Shown in pieces: positions 7,807-16,636 of a stretch of DNA of 64,000 bases. Numbering within the stretch: the first letter of the stretch is position 1; each line of letters opens with the position of its first letter. Position numbers and translations under genes: made by a program. Source of the DNA: Sphingomonas aerophila (GTDB lineage Bacteria > Pseudomonadota > Alphaproteobacteria > Sphingomonadales > Sphingomonadaceae). The stretch covers positions 62,001-126,000 of the forward strand of contig NZ_JACIJK010000006.1 in the NCBI RefSeq assembly GCF_014199305.1. The letters are read 5' to 3'. The notes below the pieces were generated by a model, which did not search any database, was not told the DNA's origin, and saw only the letters and a list, made by a program, of their open reading frames with translations.

Positions 7807-9390
7807 TCAGCCCTCGGAGGCCAGCTCCGCCTCGGCCTGCGCCAACCCTTGCAGGGCCTCATCGCGTTGCTGGGCCGTCAGGTTGCGGTCGCGCTCAATC
7901 GCCGCGCGCGCCGTGGCAAGGCCGCTACGTGCGCTGCGGCGTGCCTGCTGTTCCGTGACGGCCGCATCTGCGGCGGTACGTTCGGCTTCTTGGGTCATTC
8001 GCTCGATCCGGTTGGTGCAGATGGTGATGCGACGGCGACCACCCTCGCTGCGATCATCCACCGCCGGGCCGCTACCGGCGCAGTTCCTTTCGGAAACTTG
8101 CGGCACGGGCGGCACGGTGATCGTCTGCTCCTTGCCGTCCGGATCGCGGAAGCGGATCACCTTTCCGCCCTTCGCCTCGTTCAGGTGCATCACGCGAACC
8201 CGCACTGGCGGCTGCGGCGCGGCAGGAGGCGGCGGCGGCATCATCTCAGGATTCGCGGCCAGGAACGCGTCGGCTTCGGCGCCCTCATAGCTGGTGCTTT
8301 TGCCGTCCTTGACGATCACCACACGCTTCTTGCCCTTTGCCGGATGAGCGGGTGGTGCGGGTGGCAAGGGCGCGACAGGCGCATTGGCCAGGGGCGCGGG
8401 CGCCGCTGGCGGAGCGGGCGGCCTCGGCGGAGTCACCTGTGCGCTCACCGTCTCGGCGATCGCGGCCGCGCCGCTGCCCGATGCGGTCAGGCCCAGGCCG
8501 CCCAGGACCAGCACGCCGACACAGGTAGCGCCCGAAAAAAGCCGGCGACGCGAGGCAGGGGAACGCGCGAGCATCTTTAGTCTCCCTTTCAGATCATTGA
8601 TGGTGTGAAGGTGACAGGCGGCCGACACCGCGCCGCCATGCGCCGCCTTGACGATGGCCCGACCATAGGCGTGCCGCTGCGACACGGAACGGGTTGCCAA
8701 TATGCCGGCGTCGTTGGCCAGCTCCTGGTCATTCCGGAAGGCGCGAAAAGCCATCCAGGCAAGCGGGTTGAACCAATGGGCGGCGAGCACGGCCAGCGCC
8801 AGCCAGTTGGCGATCAGGTCACCGCGAAGGTGATGCCCGACCTCATGCGCCAGCGCGAGTTCACGCTCGTCGGGATCATAGCGATCCGCGAAGTCGATCG
8901 GAAAGGCGACCACCCGGCGAAAGATGCCAAAGGCGAGCGGGCCGGGTGCGGCGTCGCTCACCACCATGGTGATCCCGCGAACCCTCGACTGCATCGTCGC
9001 CCCTTGCAGGACGGAGGCGCAAAAGCGGGTATAGCGAACGATGTGGAACAACAGAAAGCCTGCCGCGCCAACCGCCCAGACGGCCGCCAGGATGGTGCCC
9101 CAGGCTACCGACGAAGCCGCAGCGGCAGCCGGAACCGCCGGCGCCGTGCCGTCGAACACCATCACCGTCAGCGTGTCGCCAGCTTTGTCGATCGGCGTAA
9201 CAGCGGAGCCCAACCAGGCCGGCATGGGCGGCAATACGAGTCGCAGCAGCGGCAATGCCCACAATGCGTATGCGACGCTCGGACCAAAGGCGCGGCGCAC
9301 GGGTCCGCGAACCAGCAACACCAGGGCCATCAACAGCCCCGACGCGACCAGAGCCTGGATCATCCAGGGCGCGAGGTCGACGGCGCTCAT
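7807..9390 (-). CDS. M56 family metallopeptidase, BlaR1-like sensor with non-PBP C-terminal region
   Basis: A membrane-bound metalloprotease that in characterised relatives cleaves or triggers loss of the partner BlaI repressor. The first ~330 residues hold N-terminal membrane helices (near 12-28, 38-55, 95-118), the zinc site HEVGH (182-186) with NDQELAND supplying the third ligand, and another helix near 311-330 (LFSGATCVGVLVLGGLGLTAS). The ~200-residue periplasmic tail is not a penicillin-binding domain: it has a Pro/Ala-rich linker, a small VVIVKDGKSTSYEG region, a Cys pair (SERNCAGSG ... ITICTN) and a charged helical end. ATG overlaps the blaI-like stop (ATGA). Confidence 0.88.
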   Translation of the reverse strand: MSAVDLAPWMIQALVASGLLMALVLLVRGPVRRAFGPSVAYALWALPLLRLVLPPMPAWLGSAVTPIDKAGDTLTVMVFDGTAPAVPAAAAASSVAWGTILAAVWAVGAAGFLLFHIVRYTRFCASVLQGATMQSRVRGITMVVSDAAPGPLAFGIFRRVVAFPIDFADRYDPDERELALAHEVGHHLRGDLIANWLALAVLAAHWFNPLAWMAFRAFRNDQELANDAGILATRSVSQRHAYGRAIVKAAHGGAVSAACHLHTINDLKGRLKMLARSPASRRRLFSGATCVGVLVLGGLGLTASGSGAAAIAETVSAQVTPPRPPAPPAAPAPLANAPVAPLPPAPPAHPAKGKKRVVIVKDGKSTSYEGAEADAFLAANPEMMPPPPPAAPQPPVRVRVMHLNEAKGGKVIRFRDPDGKEQTITVPPVPQVSERNCAGSGPAVDDRSEGGRRRITICTNRIERMTQEAERTAADAAVTEQQARRSARSGLATARAAIERDRNLTAQQRDEALQGLAQAEAELASEG

Positions 9391-9755
9391 GCCCGCAGAT
9401 CCTTCAACAGGGCCTCGATGTCGGCAATGTCCTGCGCCGTCAGCGCGTCGCGCTCGGCCAAGTGCGCGACTAGCGGCGTCAGCTTGCCACCGAACAGGCG
9501 GTCGATCAGCCGCCGGCTCTCGCCCTCGACATAGTCGCCGCGCTCGACTAGCGGCCGGTACAGGTAACGCCGGCCGTCCGCCTCATGCGCGATCACTGAT
9601 TTGGCGAGCAGACGCCCAAGCAGCGTCTTGACGGTGTTGGCGCTCCAGCCACGGTCGGGATCGACCCGTTCGGCCACATCCTGCGCCGTCAGCGGCGCCT
9701 CATCCCACAGCACTTCCATGACGGCGTGCTCGGCATCGCTGATCCGTTCGGCCAC
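9387..9755 (-). CDS. BlaI/MecI/CopY family transcriptional repressor
   Basis: A 122-residue winged-helix repressor that binds dyad operators as a dimer and is inactivated by proteolysis. Visible features are the N-terminal ISDAEHAVMEVLWDEAPLTAQDV segment, the recognition helix region GWSANTVKTLLGRLLAKS and the wing AHEADGRRYLYRPLV, followed by the dimerisation helices. GTG at 9755 follows AGGAG by six bases. Its stop overlaps the M56 peptidase start by four bases, so sensor and repressor are made together. Two operator-like boxes lie 16 to 52 bases upstream (see 9771-9807), implying autoregulation of the whole leftward unit. Confidence 0.93.
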   Translation of the reverse strand: MAERISDAEHAVMEVLWDEAPLTAQDVAERVDPDRGWSANTVKTLLGRLLAKSVIAHEADGRRYLYRPLVERGDYVEGESRRLIDRLFGGKLTPLVAHLAERDALTAQDIADIEALLKDLRA

Positions 9756-9770
9756 GACTCGCTCCTAACT

Positions 9771-9807
9771 GACTACATCTGTAATCGCATTGATTACACG
9801 CGTAGTC
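9771..9807. promoter_or_regulatory. Tandem BlaI-type operator boxes
   Basis: Two 16-base boxes, GACTACATCTGTAATC (9771-9786) and GATTACACGCGTAGTC (9792-9807), each contain the TACA/TGTA-like half sites typical of BlaI/MecI operators, and the two boxes are near mirror images of each other. Their centres are 21 bases apart, two helical turns, on one face of the DNA. They lie just upstream of the BlaI-like GTG start, as expected for an autoregulated promoter. Sequence pattern seen; binding is inferred. Confidence 0.8.
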
Positions 9808-9965
9808 AACAGGGCTGGCCGGCAACGTGCCTGTCGGATCTTCTTACAGCCGAGCGGGTCGCTCGGAAGCAGTTAACCAATGGGTCCCGCAGCAACGCGT
9901 GCTTGGGCGGGACTGGCACGCAGGCTGCAAAGCTGTGAGTGTCCGAGCGGCTGGTCCGCTTCAGT

Positions 9966-10006
9966 AGGGCGGGTCGGCCGCTTCCGGATCAGTGCCGACC
10001 CGCCCT
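9966..10006 (-). terminator. Hairpin after grxD
   Basis: A perfect 12-base-pair stem, AGGGCGGGTCGG (9966-9977) with CCGACCCGCCCT (9995-10006), loop of 17 bases. It lies 14 bases beyond the grxD stop. No T-run follows, so it may act as an mRNA end-stabiliser rather than an intrinsic terminator. Confidence 0.5.
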
Positions 10007-10019
10007 CACCCGGCTTGTC

Positions 10020-10355
10020 TCAGCCTTCGGCCTTTTCGCCGCCGAGCAGTTCGGCGAGTTCACCGCTTTCATACATTTCCATCATGATGTCGGATCCGCC
10101 GACAAACTCACCATGGACGTAAAGCTGCGGGATTGTTGGCCAGTCGGAATAAGCCTTGATGCCCTGCCGGATACCCTGATCCTGCAACACATCCACACCC
10201 TCGAACTCGGCGCCGAGATGCTGCAGGATCGCCACGGCGCGGCTTGAAAAGCCGCACTGCGGGAAAAGGGGCGTGCCCTTCATGAACAGCACCACGGGGT
10301 TCGCCTTTACCAGGGCGTCGATGCGGGCGTTGGTGTCGATGGTCGTGTCGGTCAT
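10020..10355 (-). CDS. grxD: Monothiol glutaredoxin, Grx4 family
   Basis: A cytosolic iron-sulfur cluster carrier and monothiol glutaredoxin. The 111-residue protein has the Grx4 signature PQCGFSSRAV with the single active Cys34 (CGFS), plus the glutathione-binding WPTIPQLYVHGEFVGG and GGSDIMMEMY segments. It lies 12 bases downstream of a BolA-family gene on the same strand; Grx4 and BolA proteins form [2Fe-2S]-bridged complexes, so the pairing is functional. The C-terminal tail (LLGGEKAEG) is short and normal. Confidence 0.95.
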   Translation of the reverse strand: MTDTTIDTNARIDALVKANPVVLFMKGTPLFPQCGFSSRAVAILQHLGAEFEGVDVLQDQGIRQGIKAYSDWPTIPQLYVHGEFVGGSDIMMEMYESGELAELLGGEKAEG

Positions 10356-10367
10356 TGTTCTGGGTCC

Positions 10368-10598
10368 TCAGGCGGAAGCAGTCTTGAGTTGCAGGGCGTG
10401 TAGTTCGCCGCCCATCCGGGTGCCCAGCGCGGCATAGACCGCCTGGTGCTGCCGGCGCAGCGGCATGCCGGCGAAGCTCGGCGACACCACGCGCGCGGCA
10501 TAATGATCCCCATCACCGGCAAGATCGGTGATCTCAACCTCGGCGTCAGGAATGGCGGTGCGGATCAGCGCGGCGATGTCATCGGCAGCCATCGGCAT
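10368..10598 (-). CDS. BolA family protein
   Basis: A small partner of monothiol glutaredoxins in iron-sulfur trafficking and stress response. The 76-residue protein shows the BolA fold: an N-terminal helix (IAALIRTAIPDAEVEI), the DGDHYAARVVSPSFAGMPLRRQHQ core with the invariant histidine near RQHQ, and the closing helix AVYAALGTRMGGELHALQL. Two adjacent ATGs (10598 and 10592) are both possible starts. It is the short IbaG/BolA-like type without extra domains and precedes grxD in the same direction, forming a Grx4-BolA pair. Confidence 0.92.
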   Translation of the reverse strand: MPMAADDIAALIRTAIPDAEVEITDLAGDGDHYAARVVSPSFAGMPLRRQHQAVYAALGTRMGGELHALQLKTASA

Positions 10599-10601
10599 CG
10601 A

Positions 10602-10925
10602 TCAGCGACCTTCCATCAACTGGCGGCGGGCCTCTACGGCTCGCTCGTCCAGCGCACGACGAAGCGCGGCGGGCTCGATTTCAACGCCCGCTGCGGTCAG
10701 ATCGCCCAGCAGCTTGCGCACGACATCCTCGTCACCGATCTCTTCAAAGTCGGCCTGGACCACCGACGTGGCATAGGCATCCGCCTCTGCCGGGGTCAGC
10801 CCCATCAATCCTGCGGCCCATTGCCCAAGCAGCCGGTTGCGTCGGGCGGTGACCCGAAACGCCATCTCTTCGTCATTGGCGAACTTCGCCTCAAAGCCGC
10901 GGCCGCGGTCCTCGAAACTGGTCAT
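10602..10925 (-). CDS. DUF1476 domain-containing protein
   Basis: A 107-residue, all-helical acidic protein of the alphaproteobacterial DUF1476 family; members of this family include the zeta subunit that inhibits the F1F0 ATPase, so a related role is possible but not shown here. The N-terminal SFEDRGRGFEAKFANDEEMAFRV phrase and the following RRNRLLGQWAA segment are diagnostic. ATG 10925 is preceded by GGGGAG at a good distance. It ends three bases before the BolA start, so it leads the DUF1476 - bolA - grxD unit. Confidence 0.88.
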   Translation of the reverse strand: MTSFEDRGRGFEAKFANDEEMAFRVTARRNRLLGQWAAGLMGLTPAEADAYATSVVQADFEEIGDEDVVRKLLGDLTAAGVEIEPAALRRALDERAVEARRQLMEGR

Positions 10926-11089
10926 CTGGCCTGGCTCCCCTTGAAAGTACGCCATCAAGATAGGGGCGTGCCGACGCCCACGCAACGCGGCCGTCAGATC
11001 AAGGCCAGGTGTTGCCGCTTGTGGCGTCCGATACGCGAGACGACCTGGTTCATCCCCTCGCTTCAGCGTGGCGCGGAGCCGTTGAAAAC

Positions 11090-12091
11090 CTATCCGGTTA
11101 CGTCCACTACCAGCTTGCCCACCGAAGTCCGCGCCGCCATCTTGGCGATCGCACTTCCGCCTTGCGCCAGGGCGAAGCGCCCGGTGACCCGCGGCGCAAT
11201 CCGGCCCGCTTCCCACAATCGAAACAGCTCGGCGACATGGGCGGCGTTGGCCTGCGGATCACGCGCCGCGAACGCCCCCCAGAACACCCCGCACACGTCG
11301 CAGCTTTTCAGCAACGTGAGGTTAAGCGGCAGTTTCGGTATGCCGGCCGGGAAGCCGACGACCAGGTACCGCCCTTCCCACCCGACCGACCGCAGTGCGG
11401 GCTCAGTATAGTCGCCTCCGACCGGATCATAGACGATGTCGAAACCGCCGGGCCCCGCTGCTGCCTTGAACTGGTCGGCCAGCGCGCGGGACTGGTCCTT
11501 GTCGAAAGGCGCGCGCGGATAGATCAGCGTTTGATCTGCGCCTGAATCCCGCGCCGCCGCTGCCTTCTCCTCGGACGACACAGCCGCGACCACATGCGCG
11601 CCATAGGCCTTGCCGAGTTCCACGGCGGCCAGTCCGACGCCCCCCGCCGCGCCCAGCACCAACAAACGCTGCCCTGCCCGGAGCCGCCCGCGGTCGAGCA
11701 GCGCATGAATTGTGGTGGCATAGGTCAACAGCAGCGCCGCACCTTCCGCGAAGCTGCGCCCTTCCGGCAACCGGAACAGCCGGACGGCATCGACCACGAT
11801 CTTCTCGGCAAGCCCACCGAAGCCGATCACACCCATGACCCGGTCCCCGGGCCGCCAGGCCGTGACGCCTTCCCCCACTGCCTCGACGACGCCCGCGATT
11901 TCGCCACCGGGCGCGAAAGGGCGCGGCGGCTTCATCTGGTACTTGTCCTCGATGATCAGAACGTCGGGATAGTTGATCGCGCAAGCCTCGACGGCCACCA
12001 CGACCTGCCCTGGGCCGGCCACCGGATCGGGCAGCTCGGCCAATTCCAGAGTTTCAGGTCCGCCGATCGCCCTCGACAGCAACGCCCGCAT
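11090..12091 (-). CDS. NADPH:quinone oxidoreductase family protein (zinc-independent MDR)
   Basis: A medium-chain dehydrogenase/reductase of 333 residues, cytoplasmic, expected to reduce quinones or enoyl substrates with NADPH. The N-terminal catalytic domain has the [19 protein letters not shown] and [15 protein letters not shown] phrases; the Rossmann motif is [21 protein letters not shown]; no zinc-ligand cysteine set is seen. It overlaps the 3' end of leuD by 38 bases and follows leuC-leuD on the same strand, so it is the third gene of that operon, although a role in leucine synthesis is not implied by its family. Confidence 0.88.
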   Translation of the reverse strand: MRALLSRAIGGPETLELAELPDPVAGPGQVVVAVEACAINYPDVLIIEDKYQMKPPRPFAPGGEIAGVVEAVGEGVTAWRPGDRVMGVIGFGGLAEKIVVDAVRLFRLPEGRSFAEGAALLLTYATTIHALLDRGRLRAGQRLLVLGAAGGVGLAAVELGKAYGAHVVAAVSSEEKAAAARDSGADQTLIYPRAPFDKDQSRALADQFKAAAGPGGFDIVYDPVGGDYTEPALRSVGWEGRYLVVGFPAGIPKLPLNLTLLKSCDVCGVFWGAFAARDPQANAAHVAELFRLWEAGRIAPRVTGRFALAQGGSAIAKMAARTSVGKLVVDVTG

Positions 12092-12683
12092 ACCCGCTCC
12101 TCTGCCCTGTCCAGGGGCGGTTCTCAGTGGCCGCCGCCTCGAACTTAGAAATCGCGGTATCTCTTGCCAGCGTCAGCCCGATCTCGTCCAGCCCTTCCAT
12201 CAGGCAGCGTCGGCGAAACGCATCGAGCTCAAAGGAGAAGCGGTCCTGGTACGGGGTCGTGACCGTCATCGTCTCCAGGTCGACCGTCACAGGCTGGTCG
12301 GCGGCGACCTCCAGCAACCTGTCGACCGCCTCCTGCGGCAGTACCACGGGCACGATCCCGTTCTTCACTGCATTGCCGGAGAAGATGTCGGAAAAAGATG
12401 GCGCGATGATCGCCGTCACGCCCATGTCGGCCAGCGCCCATGCGGCATGTTCGCGGCTCGACCCGCAGCCGAAATTGTCGCCGGCGATCAGGATCGGGCT
12501 GCCCTGGTAGCGCGGGTCATCAAAGATGTTGCCCGGCACCGCCCGGACCGTCTCGAAGGCACCCTGCCCGAGCCCCGATCGCTTGATGGTCTTGAGCCAG
12601 TGCGCAGGAATGATGACGTCTGTGTCAATGTTCTTGGCGCCCCAGGGATAGGCGGTGCCGGTGACTTCCACGACCGGAGTCAC
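12054..12683 (-). CDS. leuD: 3-isopropylmalate dehydratase small subunit
   Basis: Small subunit of isopropylmalate isomerase, which interconverts 2- and 3-isopropylmalate in leucine synthesis. Diagnostic phrases are [21 protein letters not shown] cut by residues 10-30, the [26 protein letters not shown] block, and [19 protein letters not shown] at 12683 overlaps the leuC stop as GTGA, giving 209 residues, slightly longer than most LeuD because the last ~15 residues ([18 protein letters not shown]) run into the next gene's start region. Works as a heterodimer with LeuC encoded immediately upstream. Confidence 0.93.
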   Translation of the reverse strand: MTPVVEVTGTAYPWGAKNIDTDVIIPAHWLKTIKRSGLGQGAFETVRAVPGNIFDDPRYQGSPILIAGDNFGCGSSREHAAWALADMGVTAIIAPSFSDIFSGNAVKNGIVPVVLPQEAVDRLLEVAADQPVTVDLETMTVTTPYQDRFSFELDAFRRRCLMEGLDEIGLTLARDTAISKFEAAATENRPWTGQRSGYAGVAVEGDRRT

Positions 12684-14110
12684 GCCATCAACTCGCGTAC
12701 ATCGGCCAGCCGGCCGGTCACCGCCGCCGCTGCTGCCATGGCTGGCGACAACAGATGCGTCCGCGCACCCGGTCCCTGCCGGCCAACGAAGTTGCGGTTG
12801 CTGGTCGATGCGCATCGTTCCCCCGGCGGCACCTTGTCGGGGTTCATGGCGAGGCACATGGAGCAACCGGGCTCGCGCCATTCGAACCCGGCGGCGGCGA
12901 ACACGCGATCCAGCCCCTCCGCCTCCGCCTGCCGCTTCACCAGTCCCGACCCCGGCACCACCAGCGCGCGCACCCCGTCCGCAACATGCCGACCACTGGC
13001 AACGCTGGCCGCGGCGCGCAGGTCCTCGATGCGGCTGTTGGTGCAACTGCCGATAAACACGTGATTGACCGGCACGTCCTGCATTCGCGTGCCCGGCGTC
13101 AGGCCCATATAGTCGAGCGATTTGCGCGCCGCGGCCTGCTTCGCGGGATCGGCAAAGCTTTCCGGGTCGGGAACGGTGCCCGTGATCGGCACCACGTCTT
13201 CGGGGCTGGTGCCCCAGGTCAGCGCCGGCGCGATGTTGGTTGCGTCAAGCCGAACCTGCTTGTCGTACCGCGCACCGGCATCGGTCGGCAGCGACCGCCA
13301 CCATTCGACCGCCCGGTCCCATTGCTCGCCAGCGGGCGCCATCGGGCGGCCCTTCAGGTAAGCAAAGGTCGTGTTATCCGGGGCCACCAGCCCGGATCGC
13401 GCCCCACCCTCGATCGACATGTTGGCAACGGTCAGCCGTCCCTCGACAGAGAGCGCCCGGATCACCTCCCCGGTGAACTCGATCACGTGGCCGGTGCCGC
13501 CCGCCGCGCCGATCCGGCCGATGATCGCGAGGATCACGTCCTTGGCCGACACTGCAAAGCCGAGCGTGCCGTCAACCCGAACCTCCATGGTCTTGGACGG
13601 CGACAGGATCAGCGTTTGGGTCGCGAGCACATGCTCGACCTCGCTGGTGCCGATGCCGAACGCGAGCGATCCCAGCGCCCCATGCGCGCTGGTATGGCTG
13701 TCGCCGCACACCAGCGTCGTGCCCGGCAGCGTAAAGCCGAGTTCTGGCCCCACCACATGCACGATGCCCTGCTCGGCCGCCGCGGCATCGATATATTCGA
13801 CGCCGAACTCGGCCGTGTTGCGGCGGAGCGCGTCCAGCTGTGCCGCGCTTTGGGGGTCGGCAATCGGCAGCATTCGCCCTGACGCATCGACTCGCGCCGT
13901 AGTCGGCAGATTGTGATCGGGCACCGCCAACGTCAGGTCGGGCCGCCGCACCCGCCGCCCGGCCGCGCGCAGCCCCTCGAACGCCTGCGGGCTGGTCACC
14001 TCATGGACCAAGTGGCGGTCGATATAGATAAGGCAGGAGCCGTCGTCCCGACGCTCCACAACATGAGCGTCCCAGATCTTCTCGTACAGCGTGCGTGGTG
14101 CAATAGTCAT
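12680..14110 (-). CDS. leuC: 3-isopropylmalate dehydratase large subunit
   Basis: Catalytic, [4Fe-4S]-containing subunit of isopropylmalate isomerase. The 476-residue length is standard. Recognisable aconitase-family features are [12 protein letters not shown] at the N terminus, [24 protein letters not shown], the cluster ligands in [12 protein letters not shown] and in the [10 protein letters not shown] pair, and the swivel-preceding [15 protein letters not shown] segment. It is first in a leuC-leuD-MDR operon; only 44 bases separate its ATG from the end of the S41 peptidase gene upstream. I see no leucine-rich leader peptide or attenuator in that gap. Confidence 0.96.
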   Translation of the reverse strand: MTIAPRTLYEKIWDAHVVERRDDGSCLIYIDRHLVHEVTSPQAFEGLRAAGRRVRRPDLTLAVPDHNLPTTARVDASGRMLPIADPQSAAQLDALRRNTAEFGVEYIDAAAAEQGIVHVVGPELGFTLPGTTLVCGDSHTSAHGALGSLAFGIGTSEVEHVLATQTLILSPSKTMEVRVDGTLGFAVSAKDVILAIIGRIGAAGGTGHVIEFTGEVIRALSVEGRLTVANMSIEGGARSGLVAPDNTTFAYLKGRPMAPAGEQWDRAVEWWRSLPTDAGARYDKQVRLDATNIAPALTWGTSPEDVVPITGTVPDPESFADPAKQAAARKSLDYMGLTPGTRMQDVPVNHVFIGSCTNSRIEDLRAAASVASGRHVADGVRALVVPGSGLVKRQAEAEGLDRVFAAAGFEWREPGCSMCLAMNPDKVPPGERCASTSNRNFVGRQGPGARTHLLSPAMAAAAAVTGRLADVRELMA

Positions 14111-14154
14111 GACAGGCGCGCGTTAGTAGATTGTGGCGCGCAACGAAACCCTGG

Positions 14155-15630
14155 CTATGGTTTTCGTGCGCCGCGGTCAGGAAGGGAGGAGACCCACCTC
14201 TGCAACGCAGCCGTGTCGCGCAGGTCGCCACCATAGGCGTGCACCGGCATCCAGGGCTGATTCGCCCCGCGCTTGCGCCCGCGATAAACCTTCATAGGCA
14301 CCACCGCGCGTGTCATCCCGCTTGGCAGCACCGTGTCACGCACGTCCATGTAGAGCGTGTCGGCGCTTGTCTCCTGCCCAACCTGGATCGCGCCAAGCGC
14401 CCGCCAAAGGTCGACCGCATCCAGGCACGCGGACCCGCAGCCCCAGTCGGTGACGATAAACACCGGCCCGGCAAGCGGTGCGACCGTCTGCTCCTTCGCT
14501 GGGATCGTGGCTTCCGGCTCGTCCGTCTCGCGCCACAGTGGCTGGTGCTTGGCCGCGGCGCCTGTCAGGCCGTCATAGGTCCGCTGCGCCCATTGCTTCG
14601 CGTCGGGCGACGCATTCGGGGCGGCGGCGAACTGGTCCCGATACTCGCCAATTGCTCTGATCGTCGCCGGCGACACGCGCCACTCCACCGCCTCGGAATG
14701 CCCTTCCGCTCCGCGCACCGCCGCCTCGCCCCACAGGACCGCCGCGATCTGGCGCGACCAGTCGGACGATCCGCCGTTATTGCCGCGAAGGTCGAGGACG
14801 ATCCGCGGCGCCCGCGCTAGCGCCGTCCGGTCTGCCTTCAGCGCCGCGATCAGCGGCACGAGAGCTTTGAAGTCCGGCCCCGACGGATCGCTGTTGAACC
14901 CCGACAGTGACAGCCAACGCGTCCCATCCGCCAGTGTGCGTTGCCCAATCGCCTCCCGCGCCCGTCCGCCCACGGCAGCAATCCGCGTCGCCGCTTCGTC
15001 CGCCGGCAGGGCACGCCAGCTGAGCGCCACCTCATGCGTCGCGCCATTCCAGGCGAAGCGACACGCTCTTGGCCGCGCCACGAACGGGTTGCCACGGTCC
15101 AGGAACAGGTTGCGCGCCAGCAGCGCCCGGCGCGACGCCAGCATCCACCGCCCGGCAAAGGTGCCGACCCGCTCCTCGGCCAGCCTGCCCGCCGCAACCC
15201 CATCGCACGACACCAAGGCGGCGCCGATCGGCACGGCGGCGTCATCGGCCCGCGTTGCGACCCGATATCGGCGATCGGCACCGTACCCGGTCAGGAAACC
15301 GGGCCAGCGCCCCTCAATCGCCGGGAACGCATCGGTCGGTGCCGTCGCAAGATGCCCGTCGTCGAAGCTTGCCGCATAGGCGTCCATCGCCGCGCGATAG
15401 CCTGCCGCATCAGTTACTTTCGGCGCCCAGCGCAGCGCCCGTGCCAGCGCGCGATCGTTGCGCGCGGCAAAACCGGGGTCCAGGTCGTTCGACGACCCGG
15501 GGTGGTTCGCAGCGATATCGTCGTGGAAAGCTTGCGCGTCCTACCGCAGCAACTCGGCCCAGTTCGGCGAAGGCGGCGCCGCCGCGATCAGCAACGGCAG
15601 GGACAAAAGGCTTAGTCGCAGGCGGGTCAT
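14155..15630 (-). pseudogene. S41 family peptidase, interrupted by an in-frame amber codon
   Basis: A secreted serine protease of the tail-specific (S41) type. Reading from ATG 15630 gives a signal peptide, MTRLRLSLLSLPLLIAAA, then PPSPNWAELLR and a TAG at 15543-15541. The same frame continues without any shift (DAQAFHDDIAANHPGSSNDL...) to the normal stop at 14155, about 491 codons in all. The protease core is intact: VLDLRGNNGGSS, TDWGCGSACLDAVD with the likely nucleophile serine, and the conserved C-terminal strands. The change is what a CAG-to-TAG mutation would give. An internal ATG at 15387 could make a 410-residue protein but it would lack the export signal. Could also be a sequencing error. 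Confidence 0.8.
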
Positions 15631-15689
15631 GCCGCCGATGCTAGGGTGCTCCCGCGCAGCCGGTCAACGCTGCCCAGGACCTCGCGCCG

Positions 15690-16325
15690 TCATGCCTCAT
15701 AATGGGCAGTGGTCTTTGCCCTGACCTCGTCCGCCTCCACGCCCGGTGCCAGCTCGACCAGCCTGAACGCCGATTGATGGTCGGGCCGCTGGAACACCGC
15801 CAAGTCGGTCACGATCATGTCGACTACATTCTTGCCCGTCAGCGGCAGGGTGCACGCCGGGATGAACTTGGGGCTGCCATCCTTGGCGGTATGCTCCATC
15901 ACCACGATGATCTTCTTGACGCCCGCGACCAGGTCCATGGCGCCGCCCATGCCCTTGATCATCTTGCCCGGGATCATCCAGTTGGCGATGTGGCCGGTCT
16001 GGGCCACCTCCATCGCACCCAGCACGGTCAGGTCGATATGCCCGCCCCGGATCATCGCAAAGCTATCGGCGGAGGAGAAATAGGCTGATTGCGGCAGCTC
16101 GCTGATCGTCTGCTTGCCCGCGTTGATCAGGTCGGGATCAACCTCGTCGTCATATGGGAACGGGCCTATCCCCAGCATCCCGTTCTCCGATTGCAGCGTC
16201 ACCGTCATGCCATCGGGGATGTTGTTCGCGACCAGCGTCGGGATGCCGATGCCAAGGTTCACATAATGACCGTCGCGCAGTTCCTTGGCCGCGCGTGCCG
16301 CCATGCCGTTGCGGTCCCAGGGCAT
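15690..16325 (-). CDS. scoB: 3-oxoacid CoA-transferase subunit B
   Basis: Beta subunit of succinyl-CoA:3-ketoacid CoA-transferase, which activates acetoacetate with CoA from succinyl-CoA for ketone-body or PHB use. The catalytic glutamate is in [12 protein letters not shown] (Glu47), the residue that forms the CoA thioester. Other family phrases are [14 protein letters not shown] and [19 protein letters not shown]. The 211-residue length is standard. Its ATG overlaps the stop of the DUF5076 gene (ATGA). The alpha subunit is encoded 1.3 kb upstream, with two other genes in between. Confidence 0.95.
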   Translation of the reverse strand: MPWDRNGMAARAAKELRDGHYVNLGIGIPTLVANNIPDGMTVTLQSENGMLGIGPFPYDDEVDPDLINAGKQTISELPQSAYFSSADSFAMIRGGHIDLTVLGAMEVAQTGHIANWMIPGKMIKGMGGAMDLVAGVKKIIVVMEHTAKDGSPKFIPACTLPLTGKNVVDMIVTDLAVFQRPDHQSAFRLVELAPGVEADEVRAKTTAHYEA

Positions 16326-16636
16326 CAGTGCGCCTTTCCATCGTTGGTCGGCAAGTTGTCCTCGCGCCGATAGCGCTCAGCCTCGACTCCTTGCCAGATG
16401 CGCCCCAGCGCTTCCTCCTCGTCGATGTTGACCGCGCGGGCATAGGCTTTCGCGCCCTGCCGAATGCAGTCCACCAGAGCAGCGCCGAACGCCGCCGGAT
16501 CGGCCCCAACCGGCACGGGGTTGATGAAGCTCGCCGTCGCGCCATCCGGGCGCATCCACACGCGCAGGAACTCGCGCGCGCCATTGATCATCGCCACGTG
16601 GGCATGGAGGTCGATCGGGACGGGCTTGTCGGTCAT
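16325..16636 (-). CDS. DUF5076 domain-containing protein
   Basis: A 103-residue soluble protein of the DUF5076 family, seen mainly in sphingomonads and relatives; function unknown. Conserved phrases are [21 protein letters not shown] and the [25 protein letters not shown] region, followed by a helical acidic stretch and a basic tail. It is fused to its neighbours by ATGA overlaps on both sides (acid phosphatase upstream, scoB downstream), so its synthesis is tied to the CoA-transferase operon. Confidence 0.85.
   Translation of the reverse strand: MTDKPVPIDLHAHVAMINGAREFLRVWMRPDGATASFINPVPVGADPAAFGAALVDCIRQGAKAYARAVNIDEEEALGRIWQGVEAERYRREDNLPTNDGKAH

Noticed and set aside
14111..14154. Leucine attenuator before leuC
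   Set aside because: Only 44 bases between genes and no Leu-rich leader or paired stems.
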